Positions 10,925-22,166 of a DNA stretch of 64,000 nucleotides are shown in pieces. Within the stretch, counting starts at the first letter, position 1. Each line of letters begins with the position of its first letter. This DNA is from Prinsepia uniflora. Taxonomy: Eukaryota; Streptophyta; Magnoliopsida; Rosales; Rosaceae. The position numbers and the translations under genes are program-made. The stretch is from NCBI GenBank assembly GCA_032719365.1, contig CM064861.1, positions 77,124,863 to 77,188,862 of the forward strand. The letters run 5' to 3'. The notes below the pieces were generated by a model. That model ran no database searches. It saw only the letters and a program-made list of their open reading frames with translations, and was not told where the DNA came from.

Positions 10925-13900
10925 GAAGGGACAGTCGAAGGTCGTTCAGCAGATATGAAATCCAGAGAAGTTCACACGCAGTGATGGCCAAGGACCGATA
11001 TTCAGCCTCAGCTGAAGACCGCGACACCGTGGACTGCTTCTTAGCTCCCCAAGAGACGGGATTCCGGCCAAGAAACACAACATGACCTGAAGTAGACCTA
11101 TGGGTATTAGGATCGCCGCCCCAATCGGCATCAGAGAAGGCTTGCAGATGCAGAGGACCTGAGGAGTAAAAGAGACCCCGATCAATAGTACCACGAATAT
11201 AGCGGAGGATCCGCTTGACAGCAACCATATGAATGTCAGTTGGAGCATGCATAAATTGACACACAGTGTTCACAACGAAGGTAATGTCAGGCCTAGTGAA
11301 GGTAAGGTACTGGAGAGCACCCACAACACTTCGATAGAAGGAGGGATCAACCAAAGGAGTGCCATCAGTGAGGAGCAAATTCTGTTCAGGCACCATAGGT
11401 GTTGTAACTGAGCTGCAATGAGACATCCCTACCTTGGCAAGCAAATCAGTGGAATATTTGTGTTGATTCAAGAAGAGCCCGCGTGGCTGGTATTTTACTT
11501 CCACTCCAAGGAAGTAAGAAAGAGGCTCGAGATCTTTCATATCGAATTCACGACCCAAAGTAGTAACCAGACGATCCATTGCTTGAGAATCAGTACCAGT
11601 GACGATGATATCATCTACATAAAGAAACACAATAAGAAGAGTAGTACCACGGTGAAGCACAAATAGAGCTGAATCATAGACAGATTGAATGAACCCCAAG
11701 TGTAACATATGAGATGTGAAATGTGCATTCCATGCCCGTGGAGCCTGCTTCAGACCGTAAAGAGACTTCTCGAGCTTACAAACATGGTGAGGGAACCTTG
11801 CATCGACAAAACCAGGGGGTTGTGACATATATACTTCCTCAGTCAAGACACCATGAAGGAACGCGTTCTTGACATCGAGCTGACGAAGGCGCCAGTGGAA
11901 TTGTGCAGACAAAGCAAGAACAAGGCGAACAGTGGTGTGCTTGACTACTGGGCTAAAGGTCTCTGCATAATCAATCCCTGCTTCTTGTAGATACCCTTTA
12001 GCAACTAAACGAGCTTTGTGTCGTGCTATGGACCCGTCTGCATTGCGTTTCAGTTTAAACACCCACCTGCAGCCGATAACCCCTCTATGTTGAGGAGGAA
12101 GGACTAACTTCCATGTGTTCTGGTGATGGAGAGCCCCAAATTCGTCCTTCATTGCCTGATGCCACTCGGGTATGGACAACGCCTGCTTGTAAGTAGCTGG
12201 TTCCACTAGAGAACTAGCTGGGCTGGCAGTAACATGGAGTGCAAGAAAGCCCTTGCGGGAAGGTTTAAAGATCCCATTCTTAGACCTGGTCAGCATAGGA
12301 TGTGAAGGAGGAGGCTGTGGCATGGATATCTCTGATGAATGGCCAGATGATGGAGATAAAGGATTATCACTCGTGGGAGAAGCAGAAGAAGACTCAGGCT
12401 GTATATCGGGCAGATGAAAATGCAGCAGAGATGTGGATGTTGCCAATGGGGATGGCACTGTGGATGTTGACGAGGATGATGGCACTGCATGATCTGGATG
12501 GTCACCCATGGCAGGACTAGAAGACTCTGATGAAGTGCTGCTGACACTAGAGGATGACCTGTCACCATGAGAGGACACAACAGACAAGAGAGTACAACTA
12601 CTAGGTTGGTTCATGACATGAGAAATGTAGGATGCAGATGCAGATGGTGAAGAGATTTGAGCAACCCGAAAGGGAAATACAGTTTCATCAAACACAACAT
12701 GTCGGGAAATGTAGGTTCGACGTGTAGGAATATGATAGCATAGATATCCCTTATAATCGAGAGTATAGCCTACAAACACACACTGAAAGGTTCGAGGTTC
12801 GAGTTTGTTCTGAATGTATGGTCTAAGATACGGATAACAAGCACAACCAAAAATTTTCAATGAGGTTAAGGAAGGAAGGAAACCAAACAACATAGAAAAA
12901 GGAGATTTCATGTGAAGGACCTGAGTAGGCATTCGATTGATAAGATAGTTAGCGGTGGAACAAGCATGAAACCAGAATTGGGAAGGCATAGAAGCATCTT
13001 GAAGCAAAGTAATGGTGGTTTCAATCAAATGTCTATGTTTTCTCTCAGCAAGTCCATTTTGTTGTGGTGTATGTGGGCATGATTTCTGGTGGATGATGCC
13101 TTTGGACGCAAGAAAGTCACTCATAGTACGATTCACAAATTCTCCCCCACCATGACTCTGAAATATCTTGACAGATTTACCAAAAAAGTTCAGAATGTAA
13201 GAGTAGAATTTAACAAAGATAGCAAACACATCAGATTTCTTTATTAAAGGGTAGATCCTAGCAAAACGAGTATGATCATCAATGAACACTACATAATATC
13301 TGTAACCAAGGGTTGAAGGATAAGGACTAGGTCCCTAAACATCTGAGTGAATTTTAATAAAAGGCACAGATGCCCTATGATCTGATAAGGGAAAAGATTG
13401 TTTGGAGATCTTCCCTTGAAGGCAAGGCTGACAAACTTGAGAGTCAAAACTTGATGGGCTCGTGATGTGTGCTTGAGACAACATTGTTGAAAGAACCAGA
13501 TTAGAGGGATGACCTAGTCTGGAGTGCCAGAGAGAATGAGGTACTTTCTGGCCAACATGAGCTGAGGGTAACTTGGGTGGAAAGATTGAACCATGAGTGA
13601 GAGATTTAGGAAGTGGATAGAGGCCTGCAACACTAGGAAGCTTGTATAACTGTCTCCCCATTGGATCCTGGATTCGAAGGCAGGATGAATCAAACAACAT
13701 TTGGCACTTGTTATGTGGACAAAATTTGTGAACAGATAGTAAGTTTTGAACAAGGTTAGGCACATGAAACACATTTGGCAATTGAAAAACATGACCAGGC
13801 ATCAAAAGAGTCATAGAACCAATACTAGTAACTGGTAATACATCTCCATTGCCTACTGAGATACCATTTTTGCAGAGGGTTGTGATGACTGGAGTTGAGA

Positions 13901-15142
13901 ATTATCAGATGTCATGTGATTGGTTGCACCTGTGTCAGCTAGCCAGAAACTCGGGTCGTTGAATTCATAGTTTGCAGCAGCTGAGTATGCCTGTGGTTGC
14001 GTTCCAATCTTAGCAGTGATACATTCCAGGGCCTCATGGCCAGATACCTTGCACAATTGACACATGGGGGCAGGAGAGTGTCCTAGGACCCCAGAACCAG
14101 GATTGGGAGAGACTGAAAAATTGGTGTATCCACCAGACTGCTGAGGATATCCACTGTATGAGCCATTGTGCTGCTGAGGACCATAATAATTTCCACCACC
14201 TTGATTGTTCCAACCACCTTGATTCCAGCCTTGGTTGTTCCAGCCTCCATTATTCCACCCTCCATTGTTCCAGCCACCATTGTTCCAGCCTTGGTTCCAA
14301 CCTTGATTGTTCCAGCTGCCACGTCCTCGACGTCCACGGTACCCTCCATTGTTCCATCTGCCACGGCCTCTGTTACTATGCTTGCCATGCCAGTTGGAGT
14401 CAGTCCAGCCCCTATTGTTGTTAGAGTTCTGCCAATTGGATTGTCCAAAGTTGCCAGTTTGGGCCTGTGATGACTGAACCGGTGAGGACTCAAGGTCCTT
14501 GGCCGCAACCATAGCAGCGAGAATTGGAGCATGAGTAGAAGCATGAGTAGCTACTTTGGTGAGATCCGCCTCTTCGGCTAAAAGAAGAGTACGTAGTTCA
14601 GTGAGAGTGATTGGGACAGGGCGCGCACGAATATGTGACTTGAAAGGAAAGTAATCAGCTGGCAGACCATTCAGAGTGATCAGAATCACATCTTTATCCG
14701 AGACAGTGACACCAACACTAGCTAGATGCTGCCTTGCTGACTTGATTCGGCTCAGGTAGGCCTCAATTGAATCTGACTCCTACTGGATGGTTTGGAGGTT
14801 TGTTTTCAGCTGCATCAGGTTAGCTTCAGACAAAGAAGAGAACCTCTCTTGAAGTGTAAGCCATGCCTCTCATGATGATTCACAATTCATGATTTCAGTG
14901 AAGGCATCTTCTGAGATAACAGCAATCAACAAGTTGAGAAGAGCTGTATCAGTGTCAATCCAGCGCTGATAAGACTCGTCTGTTGAAGCTGGACATGTCT
15001 TTGATCCATCAAGATAGCCAAACAGGTGAAAACCTTTCAAGAACCTCTTGATTTTGACACTCCATGACATATAATTTGTGTCATCTAGTTTCATAGACAT
15101 GAACTCCATAGCATGCTTAAGAAGATCCATAGTTGACGCCAT
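10908..15142 (-). pseudogene. Copia gag-pol polyprotein, inactivated
   Basis: Gag begins at ATG 15142 (MASTMDLLKHAMEF). In-frame stops occur near 14872 and 14780. From 14689 gag is open, with a Gly-Trp-Asn repeat tract, a zinc knuckle (CQLC-KVSG-H-EALE-C) and the protease motif LADTGATNHM. A frame break near 13855 is followed by GAG-preintegrase (13814-13335) and a stop at 13335. The long frame 13289-10908 carries integrase (IDDHTRF; the second catalytic site reads QSHGGGEF, with His where Asp is expected; LAERKHRHLIE), reverse transcriptase with YVDD, and RNase H (SSAEAEYRSLA). It ends abruptly after LRLSLP, where a deletion joined it to LTR sequence, so the end of RNase H is lost. Confidence 0.9.
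14180..14360 (-). repeat. Gly-Trp-Asn tandem repeat tract inside copia gag
   Basis: On the minus strand the gag frame encodes repeated GWNNGG / GWNNQG / GWNQGG units preceded by RGRGRW and RGRRGRG clusters, about 40 residues upstream of the zinc knuckle. Such RGG/GW-rich tracts usually bind RNA; that role is inferred here. Confidence 0.8.
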
Positions 15143-15398
15143 AGCAAGGCAATTTAAACGCGAAAACAACACACAGACTCTTGATAACAGATTCAACACT
15201 TGTAAGAACGTAACACTTGGAAGAAGACGACAGGATCTTTAAAGCTGCAAATATCAGAAAACTTATCTCTACTCAACGGAAGAGGGAGAAGACGATCGAG
15301 GAGAAAGATCGAAGATCAAGAAAGGAGGATTGAAGAAGATCTGAGAGAGCCAATGCAGCGTGGTTGCATAATCCAGGAGTGTAGCTGTGAGCTCTAGA

Positions 15399-15410
15399 GC
15401 TCTGATACCA
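15399..15410 (-). promoter_or_regulatory. Primer binding site of copia 1
   Basis: TGGTATCAGAGC on the minus strand, complementary to the 3' end of plant initiator methionine tRNA. It directly adjoins the 5' LTR, the standard priming site for plant copia elements. Confidence 0.9.
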
Positions 15411-15774
15411 TAAAAGAAGCTCTGAAGTTGTGCATGAATATCAATCACAAGTCAGGATTTGAAGAGGAAGAAAGAGATAGAAAAGAAAGAGAGAGAGATC
15501 GAAGAGGACTGAGATCTGAGGAGAGAGGAGAGAATTATGCACTGATGAATTTCATCATTTCATTAACTTACCCGATCTGTTTACATTCACATATATATAC
15601 ATGCCAAGTGCATTGCTAGCAGCAAGCTGTACATAGTTCTAACTACATGACAGCTGTACTAAGAACCCTAACGATTTCCAGCTGTAATACCAAACTAATC
15701 CTAACTGCTAACCAATCTCTAATAGAAGATGAACAGCTGGGATTTACTGCTAGTTGAATCCGTGTACTTTATCA
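15411..15774 (-). repeat. 5' LTR of copia 1, full length (364 bp)
   Basis: It extends from the primer binding site to the target duplication. About 190 bp are shared with the left LTR at roughly 95% identity by eye. The purine tract (GA-rich, 15463-15535) and the direct neighbour repeat 'acatatatataca' are in both copies. Confidence 0.85.
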
Positions 15775-15779
15775 TTATT

Positions 15780-16705
15780 AATTACCTACATTTCGTGTAC
15801 ATTATAGGGTTAAATGTACAGTAAAAGTAAATTATATCACAGTGCGAAACTAGGAAATTTTAATGTTTACTTTCACTTTTTGAGGGTAGCATTCTACTTC
15901 TATGTAGAAGTTCAATTATTTAAGTATCGGTAGTGAAACACACGTATCTGGGAAGTTCATATGTGTACCAAAATAAAGGAATGTTAGTTGACATCTGAAC
16001 TTTGATTCATTAACGAAAGCCAAAGAATCCACATAGAAATTGTAAGATTTCCTCATGAATTATATGATACGCTCTTTCGAACACTTGATGAGCACAAAAT
16101 AAAAATGTGAATGGAGTTTACAAGTATTTCAATGTAAAGCAGCTTATAAAATTTGATATCTCCTTAATTTTGTAAAATAAAAAAAACATACTATATATAA
16201 TCACACACCATAGAAAACAGTGCACGTAATAATAATATTACAAGAATCTCGCAAGGAATTGTCAATTAATCACATACACCTTAAAACACCTTAATACAAA
16301 GCGTTCTTTATTTGAATTTTGGATTTATGAAATTTATATCAACTTTAATATTTGATACCGTAGATTCGCGAATGAATTTTCTCTATAGTCAATTTCCATA
16401 ATAACAATAAATAGTAATTTTATAGAAAAAGTTATCTTAATAATAACTTTTTCTAAAAAATTACCATAATAACCATAAAACAATATAGGCCTAACAATGG
16501 TTGATGTGATGTCAACCTTACTTTATTTGGTACTTAAAAGCCTAAAACTAAAACTCCAAATCACCGCTCTATAGCAAAAATTAATAATTAAAAATTTCAG
16601 AAAGTATGATTAGCTTGAAGAAAAAAATTGAGTAGTTAAATTTTGTAATGGATCATGTTTCTAACAAAAACAAGATTTTTTGCATGGGGAGAAATTAAAT
16701 AGATG
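15780..16705. other. AT-rich intergenic stretch, no gene seen
   Basis: No conserved frame, tRNA or repeat family recognised. A short palindromic 'aaaagttatcttaataataacttttt' occurs at about 16429-16455 and could be a small hairpin. Confidence 0.6.
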
Positions 16706-17049
16706 ACTACAATCATGGATTGAAAAATCGTCACTATCGCCGATATATCGTCCGATATATCGGCGATTCCGGCCGGCGGCATATAAGAAGGGGGGAAGAA
16801 ATTGGCCGAAATTTCGACATGATTTCTTGTTTTGAGCCCACAGATCCTTTCTTTGGATCAAAACGATGAAGATGCACAATTAAATCGTAAAAATCGGACG
16901 TAAAACGAAGAAGATTGAGCCGGGTCTTGCCGTCGGGTCGGGAAACCCGGGTTGCAGACCCGGCTGGAGGTAGGGGATGACTTCTATTGTTTATATTTAT
17001 ATGATTGGCGTTAGTTAATTTGCAAACTTGCTGGCTAGCAGCGTTGGTT

Positions 17050-17100
17050 GACGTTTTGCTTCTCAGTTGGGGGGTCTTAGGTTCAACCCCCCTCAAGCCA
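17050..17100 (+). other. tRNA-like promoter fragment within the small hAT element
   Basis: 'TTCTCAGTTGG' followed by 'GGTTCAACCCCC' resembles a pol III A box and B box, but the two are too close for a real tRNA and no cloverleaf can be drawn. It may be a captured tRNA or SINE piece. Confidence 0.25.
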
Positions 17101-17106
17101 TAAGTT

Positions 17107-17290
17107 ACATTTTTTTCTTTTCTTTTTTATCCATTTAAATTCATTTCTTTTTTTCCTTTTATATCCATCCATTTAAATTCATTTCTTTTTTTCCTTTTTT
17201 ATCATTTGAATTCATTTTTTTTTTCCTTTTTTATCCATTTGAATTCATTTCTTTTTTTCCTTTTTTATCCATTTGAATTCATTTTTTCCA
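17107..17290. repeat. Pyrimidine-rich tandem repeat, ~38-bp unit, about five copies
   Basis: The unit reads roughly 'tttttccttttttatccat' plus 'ttgaattcatttct' and repeats with small length changes inside the small hAT element. Confidence 0.8.
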
Positions 17291-17818
17291 CTTTTCAACA
17301 AAGTTTGGGTTTTTTTCTTTTTCATTTTTTATCCAATTTTAAATATATCAATTACTTCCAATTTTTAAACAAAGTTTGATCCTATTTTTTCATCTTTTTT
17401 TCCAATTTTAAATATATTAAACTTATTTTATCATTTTTCTTATATTAAATTTTTGTATGTTTATTGTTATATTTTTAATATATTAACATTCAATTATAGT
17501 AACTCACTTTAATTTATGTTTATATTTAAGATTTTATATTATCAGTCATCGTCAGAATCATATTACATCATATTATTCATCATATATTTATTATATCAAA
17601 ATCATTTTATAGTTTTTATTAATCATATATAACCATTATTGGGTATTTAAGTTTTTCCCAAAGTTTCATTCTAAATTTCCAATTTTTAGATCGAATTTCC
17701 GTCATTTTTGTTGACCGTAAACGATATCGATATCGATACCGATATTTGGGGCGAGATATCCGTAAATTTGACGAGCGATATATCCGTCGATATCGATATT
17801 TCAATCCTTGACTACAAT

Positions 17819-18299
17819 GTAAATGTTGATGGTAAATTAAAACTGTTGTTCACTCCAAATCGAAAAAAAAAATAGTAAAAAAACTATATGACCATTTTTA
17901 TCTTAAAACATAGCAAAATTATGTAGATGACCAGAAGATATTCCCAAAGACAATTGTTTGACGTACCCTTAATACCAAATTAATAATTGATCCATAGAAT
18001 TCATATATAGCAGGCCTCGTGCTACCATCAATATTTTTTTTTTCGAAATGCTACCATCAATATTTATTCCACATTCACTCATTCATTCACTGTAGCTGGA
18101 GAATTGTAAATAACTTATATATATATATATATATATTATATTCTGATGCAACATGGTAGCACCAATCTGAGAATCTTTTAATATTCTCAACGTATCCTCA
18201 CATCCATGTGGTGCTGGGTTATTCGGATTAATTCAAATTTTTACACATTTTGGATTGGGTTTGAGTTTACTGCTTCAACCAAAACTACGAAATATATTA
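17819..18299. other. AT-rich spacer with (AT)n, no gene seen
   Basis: It contains an (AT)n microsatellite at about 18115-18136 and a short direct repeat of 'gctaccatcaatatt' (about 18021 and 18050). Nothing else was recognised. Confidence 0.6.
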
Positions 18300-18845
18300 C
18301 ACTACAAGGAAATAGAGCTGGCACGGTGAAAGTGCTCCGTCGAGCAAGAACACACATTCATCGGACACGTTGTTTACCGGCGAAACTCCATTGGGTAACC
18401 TTTGTCATGCAAAGGTCGTCGGATTAGGATATTGCTCGATGGCGAAGTAGGTCTGCGGAGCAAGACTGAAGTCAACGAATTTTAGCCGGGGACGTATTCG
18501 CCGAGCAAAGACAACGAAAACAAGAGAGACGACTAGTCTTTCAATGCTGCCCCGCAATGGTCCGTCGAGTAAAGTTCGAATCAAAAGGCTTTGCCTGTCA
18601 AACCTTCGCTAGGAAAACTTGAAAATACAAGTCTTGCTCGAGGAATCGTTGCGGGGCAAATTTAAAATAATTTTTAAATTTTTTTTATATTTGAATAATT
18701 ATATATAATTAATATTAATATCTATTTTTAAATAAATGCAATTAAAATAATAATGAAAATAATAATAGCGAAAATGAAAGTAATATATATGAAAATAATT
18801 GTAATATTTTTACAGAATTAAAAATATAAAAAATATAAAAAAAAA

Positions 18846-19101
18846 CTACATAGTCGGCAGTGGGTGATCATCGTCTTTGTTGTACTGTTGACTTGGGTTC
18901 TGGGATTGTGAGCCAAGGCCATCTAGCCCACACTGACCTATTTGGTTGAATAGGACGGCAAGCTGGACCTGAATTTGCACATTTTGGGCCAGCATTTGCT
19001 CGTGTTGGGCCTCAAAGCATGCACAATAGGCCCTGAGCTCGGCATTATCCGCTTTGAGGTTCTCCATGTTTCCCTTTAGTGGAGAGACCTCCTCGAGTTG
19101 G
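18846..19101 (-). pseudogene. C-terminal coiled-coil exon of a CACTA-type plant transposon protein
   Basis: The frame ...LEEVSPLKGNMENLKADNAE... runs to a stop at 18846 with heptad-like EAQHEQMLAQNVQIQVQ. Such a Gln-rich coil is typical of the C-terminus of plant En/Spm-family (Transposase_24-type) proteins. Its upstream part resumes at 22084, because the inner CACTA element splits the exon at 19101/22084. The continuation (…MSRVDLRVLLGE) is itself split by the LTR at 22167. Confidence 0.5.
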
Positions 19102-22083
19102 CACTACAAAAAAAAAAGCACTTTAGCAAGGAAAATAATAGTTGCAACAGGGCACAAATTCCTCACTGAAGCCTTATTGCGAGGAAAATATATTCCTCGG
19201 TCATTCCTCGTAAAAAGCCTCTCGTAGTAGGCTATAGAGAGGAATGTTTGAATTCTCGCTAAAACCTTACAATGAGGAATTTCAAAGTTCCTCACAGATA
19301 TCTTTTGCAACAAATAAGTCATTTCCTCACTGAACATTCTAGCGTGAACCCGTTTTCCTCGCTAATTTTTAATTTATTTCTTGCCAAAGATTGTAAACAA
19401 CCCAAAAATTGGCTTTAAATTCTCACTGATGCCAACTTTAACGAGGAATTCACTTCCTCGCCATAGCTAGGTATGTGTTAAGAAAGTCACGTGATGGATT
19501 TTTGTTTCGTAGTTATCCTAATGTGAGGAAAAACTTTCTCACTGAAGAGTTCTTATTTTTATCTCCATTTCATTTTGTTAATCTAGCTGGTTCTATAATT
19601 TTAATTACATTTTGTTCTTTCATAATCACAATAAATAGAAGTATATGAGTAAAAGAAAACATTACCAATAATTCAAACTGCATGATACCACTAAAACATT
19701 ACTCATCACTAATACAAAAGAAACTAGAGTTAACTAGCATGCCTTATTCAACAAAACCAAATACTAATGCTAAAAGTCATCAAGACATTAGCCATCATCA
19801 ATACAAAAGTAGCTAATTTTGATCTTTATATCTTACCCATGCTTAATTAATACCAAAAGTTATCAAGCTAACCATTACCTAAAGTGACACATAAATTATC
19901 CAGTTGGGTTATGGCTTGAGCTCATCCTCTCCTGCAAATCATGGATATGTTGTTTCTGTTGATCAAGTTGTTGTTCTTGAGCTTCAACAATAACTTTTGT
20001 TCCATGCAATTCATCTACTAACTCTTTGTTTTTCTTATACACATATGCTGTAAAGGAAGATCCCAAGGGTCGAGGGCCAAATCCACAACCCTTATTGTTC
20101 CTAGCTATTTTTACCTTAAACTATAAAGTTCAGTAACAATATGATGAAACAGAGGATACCTTAATTAGCTACTTCCAATATATACCAGATATATTGGGTC
20201 CATCTTCAACTTCAGCTGTCCTTCCAACCTACAAACATAAACTTATATTATTAGTGCAAAATAATACATAAAATTAAAATATGAAGCCATGAAAAATTCA
20301 TTTTATAGGTAAGGTGAATAAATGAAACACACAAAGACTCACACATAGATCCATAGTACCAAATGTTGATATTATCTATTATGAAAAAAAAAATCAACTA
20401 TCGACTTTTAGATTTGCAAATCGTAGCCTTACCTTTCTTTGCTTTTCGTTCTAAAGTATTTCCACCTGAAGATAAACCATAATATAAATCAGAATTATTC
20501 ACTATAAAAACTATCAATTAAAACCTAAAAAAATTATACCTAAAAGCAAAAAACTTATTCAATCGTTTAGTGTTTGAAACAAAAGCTATACCTACACAAC
20601 ATACTACACAAGAAGGAAAACAAGATTGTAGCAAATCAACAGGGACATAGAGGCGATATGCCATGGTTGGAAAAGAGAAAAGAGAGATCTATGGGGCAAA
20701 GAGAAATAGAGACGGCGGAAGGAGAGAGAAGAAAATCTTTGATAACGGAACTTACGGCGCCATAAAGTAGTGAAGAAATTTCAGAGATGAAATGGAGAGT
20801 GTGGAAGCTGCTTGGTTGTTGTTTTGTGGCCAAACCAAAGAGAAAATGGTGTACTGTTTTGATAGAAGGCGGGGTATTGACGAAGGGTTGAAACATAGGC
20901 AATAGAAGAGTTTGCTGGCAACACCAAATGACGGCGTTTAGATAACATAATGGAAGAGCTTGCTGGCGTGGATATTTAATTTCCTTGCTAAACAGGATAT
21001 ACAACAACAAAATAACTAATGCTCATTAAATCCAACTACAACAAAACCTAATTTACTTGCTATATCTCAACTTTTCTAACTATTCCAAAAAAAAATTGCG
21101 CCAAAAATTGGAGCCAATTTTCCAAGTAGCAAAAACTTGGCGGCACCTTCAAATGGGAAGAAAAAAATTGCGGGAGACTTATAGCGAGGAAATACATTCC
21201 TCATCAAACCATTTTTTCGCAAGGAACAAAATAAGAATTGTCGCTATAGATTTTAGGGGCAAGATGGGAGAACTCCCACTAAACTTTCAGCGAGGAAGAT
21301 TAAATTTACTCACAGTGAAACTCTACAGCTTTAATATAATTTTTCACAAAAATCATAATTTCCTCACTGTTGAATCAAAGATTGAACCCGCCGCGAAAAA
21401 TCCTCACAATTCCTGCAAACAGCAAACAATTAGCTATCGTTGCCTCGATCGATTTACCCGGGGGGTTGTTCGACCAAGAACACTCTGATGCCTAAGTTAG
21501 CTTTGAGAGAGGAAAAGGATATACTTCGAAGCGAAGAATCAACGTCCCTTGAAATGAAATGTGCCTTGCTATTTATGGGAAAATCTTGGGAGCCTTGGAG
21601 CGTTCTGATTGGTCGGTTGAATATTTAATTAGTAAATAATATATTATTATTAAATATATTATTTAATAATTGTAATGATGGCTCATCATGATAGTAATGA
21701 TATTTATTGTATTTTAATATTAATATTAATTATCCATTATTAAGAATAACGATAATTAAATCTCGGGGAGAATATCAATCTTACGGAGATTTTAACCCGA
21801 TCAAATATCGTATTTAACTGGTAAATAGATTATTTAATGTGCGGGTGTTTTTCAAATGATCAGCGTTATTGCCAAGGGCAATTTGGTCATTTTTGGGAAT
21901 GACGGGACACGTGGCAGCTCCATAATTTTCGGATGATTTTGGATTCCACACTCACTATTTAGGAAAATTTATTTCTCACATTTAGCGAGAATTATAAATT
22001 TTTCTCATTGAAAGCATTGTTTAGCGAGGAAAATTAAATCAACGCTAAACAAATAGTCGCTAAAGCAAAATTTTGTTGTAGTA
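19102..22083 (-). mobile_element. Second CACTA element, nested (2,982 bp)
   Basis: The left terminus CACTACAAAAAAAAAAGC matches, in inverted form, the right terminus ...GCAAAATTTTGTTGTAGTA at 22083 (last base A instead of G). Many copies of GCGAGGAA/TTCCTCGC and CCTCACTGA lie within 500 bp of each end (19140-19560, 21180-21380, 21960-22030), the usual CACTA subterminal repeat array. I could not identify a 3-bp TSD. The middle contains one transposon-protein exon but no full transposase. Confidence 0.7.
19896..20110 (-). pseudogene. C-terminal exon of an En/Spm-type transposon protein inside the nested CACTA
   Basis: Minus-strand frame RNNKGCGFGPRPLGSSF... then YKKNKELVDELHGTK and a Gln-rich coil (EAQEQQLDQQKQHIHDLQE) to a stop at 19896-19898. 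The G.GFGPRP motif followed by a coil is the usual tail of plant Transposase_24-type proteins. No catalytic domain is visible nearby, so the element depends on another for movement, if it moves at all. Confidence 0.5.
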
Positions 22084-22166
22084 CTCCCCAAGAAGAACTC
22101 GAAGATCGACTCGAGACATCCCGAACGAGCCCTTCCCGAGCGTCCCAAACAGCCTTCCCGGGATGC

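Larger units (their letters stand above)
10732..15774 (-). mobile_element. Copia retrotransposon 1, complete at both ends but internally deleted
   Basis: It is flanked by the 5-bp duplication TTATT (10727-10731 and 15775-15779). On the minus strand it runs from TGATAAAGTACACGG (15774) to ...GCTTCTTTTA (10732), so the LTR ends in TA rather than CA in both copies. The right, full LTR is 364 bp. The left copy keeps only about 193 bp because its U3 part is missing. Gene order is gag, protease, integrase, RT, RNase H, the copia order. The dead polyprotein is described separately. Confidence 0.9.
16714..17810. mobile_element. Non-autonomous hAT element (1,097 bp), perfect 8-bp TSD
   Basis: Terminal inverted repeats CATGGATTGAAAAATCG at 16714 and, reverse-complemented from 17810, CAAGGATTGAAATATCG. 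The identical 8-mer ACTACAAT lies on each side (16706-16713, 17811-17818). Both subterminal regions are packed with CGATATCG/TATCGGCGAT palindromes. The right ~280 bp align closely (as reverse complement) with 39051-39330, and the left end matches the right end of the large hAT at 50968. It is therefore a deletion derivative of the hAT element at 39051-50968. It encodes no transposase. Confidence 0.85.

Noticed and set aside
14158..14470. Plus-strand Cys/His- or Pro/Val-rich frames
   Set aside because: Antisense of the Gly-Trp-Asn repeats in copia gag.
17030..17100. tRNA gene inside the small hAT
   Set aside because: A and B boxes too close and no cloverleaf; only a tRNA-like fragment.
19102..22083. 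3-bp TSD for the inner CACTA
   Set aside because: TGG on the left and CTC on the right do not match, and the last base of the right end is altered.
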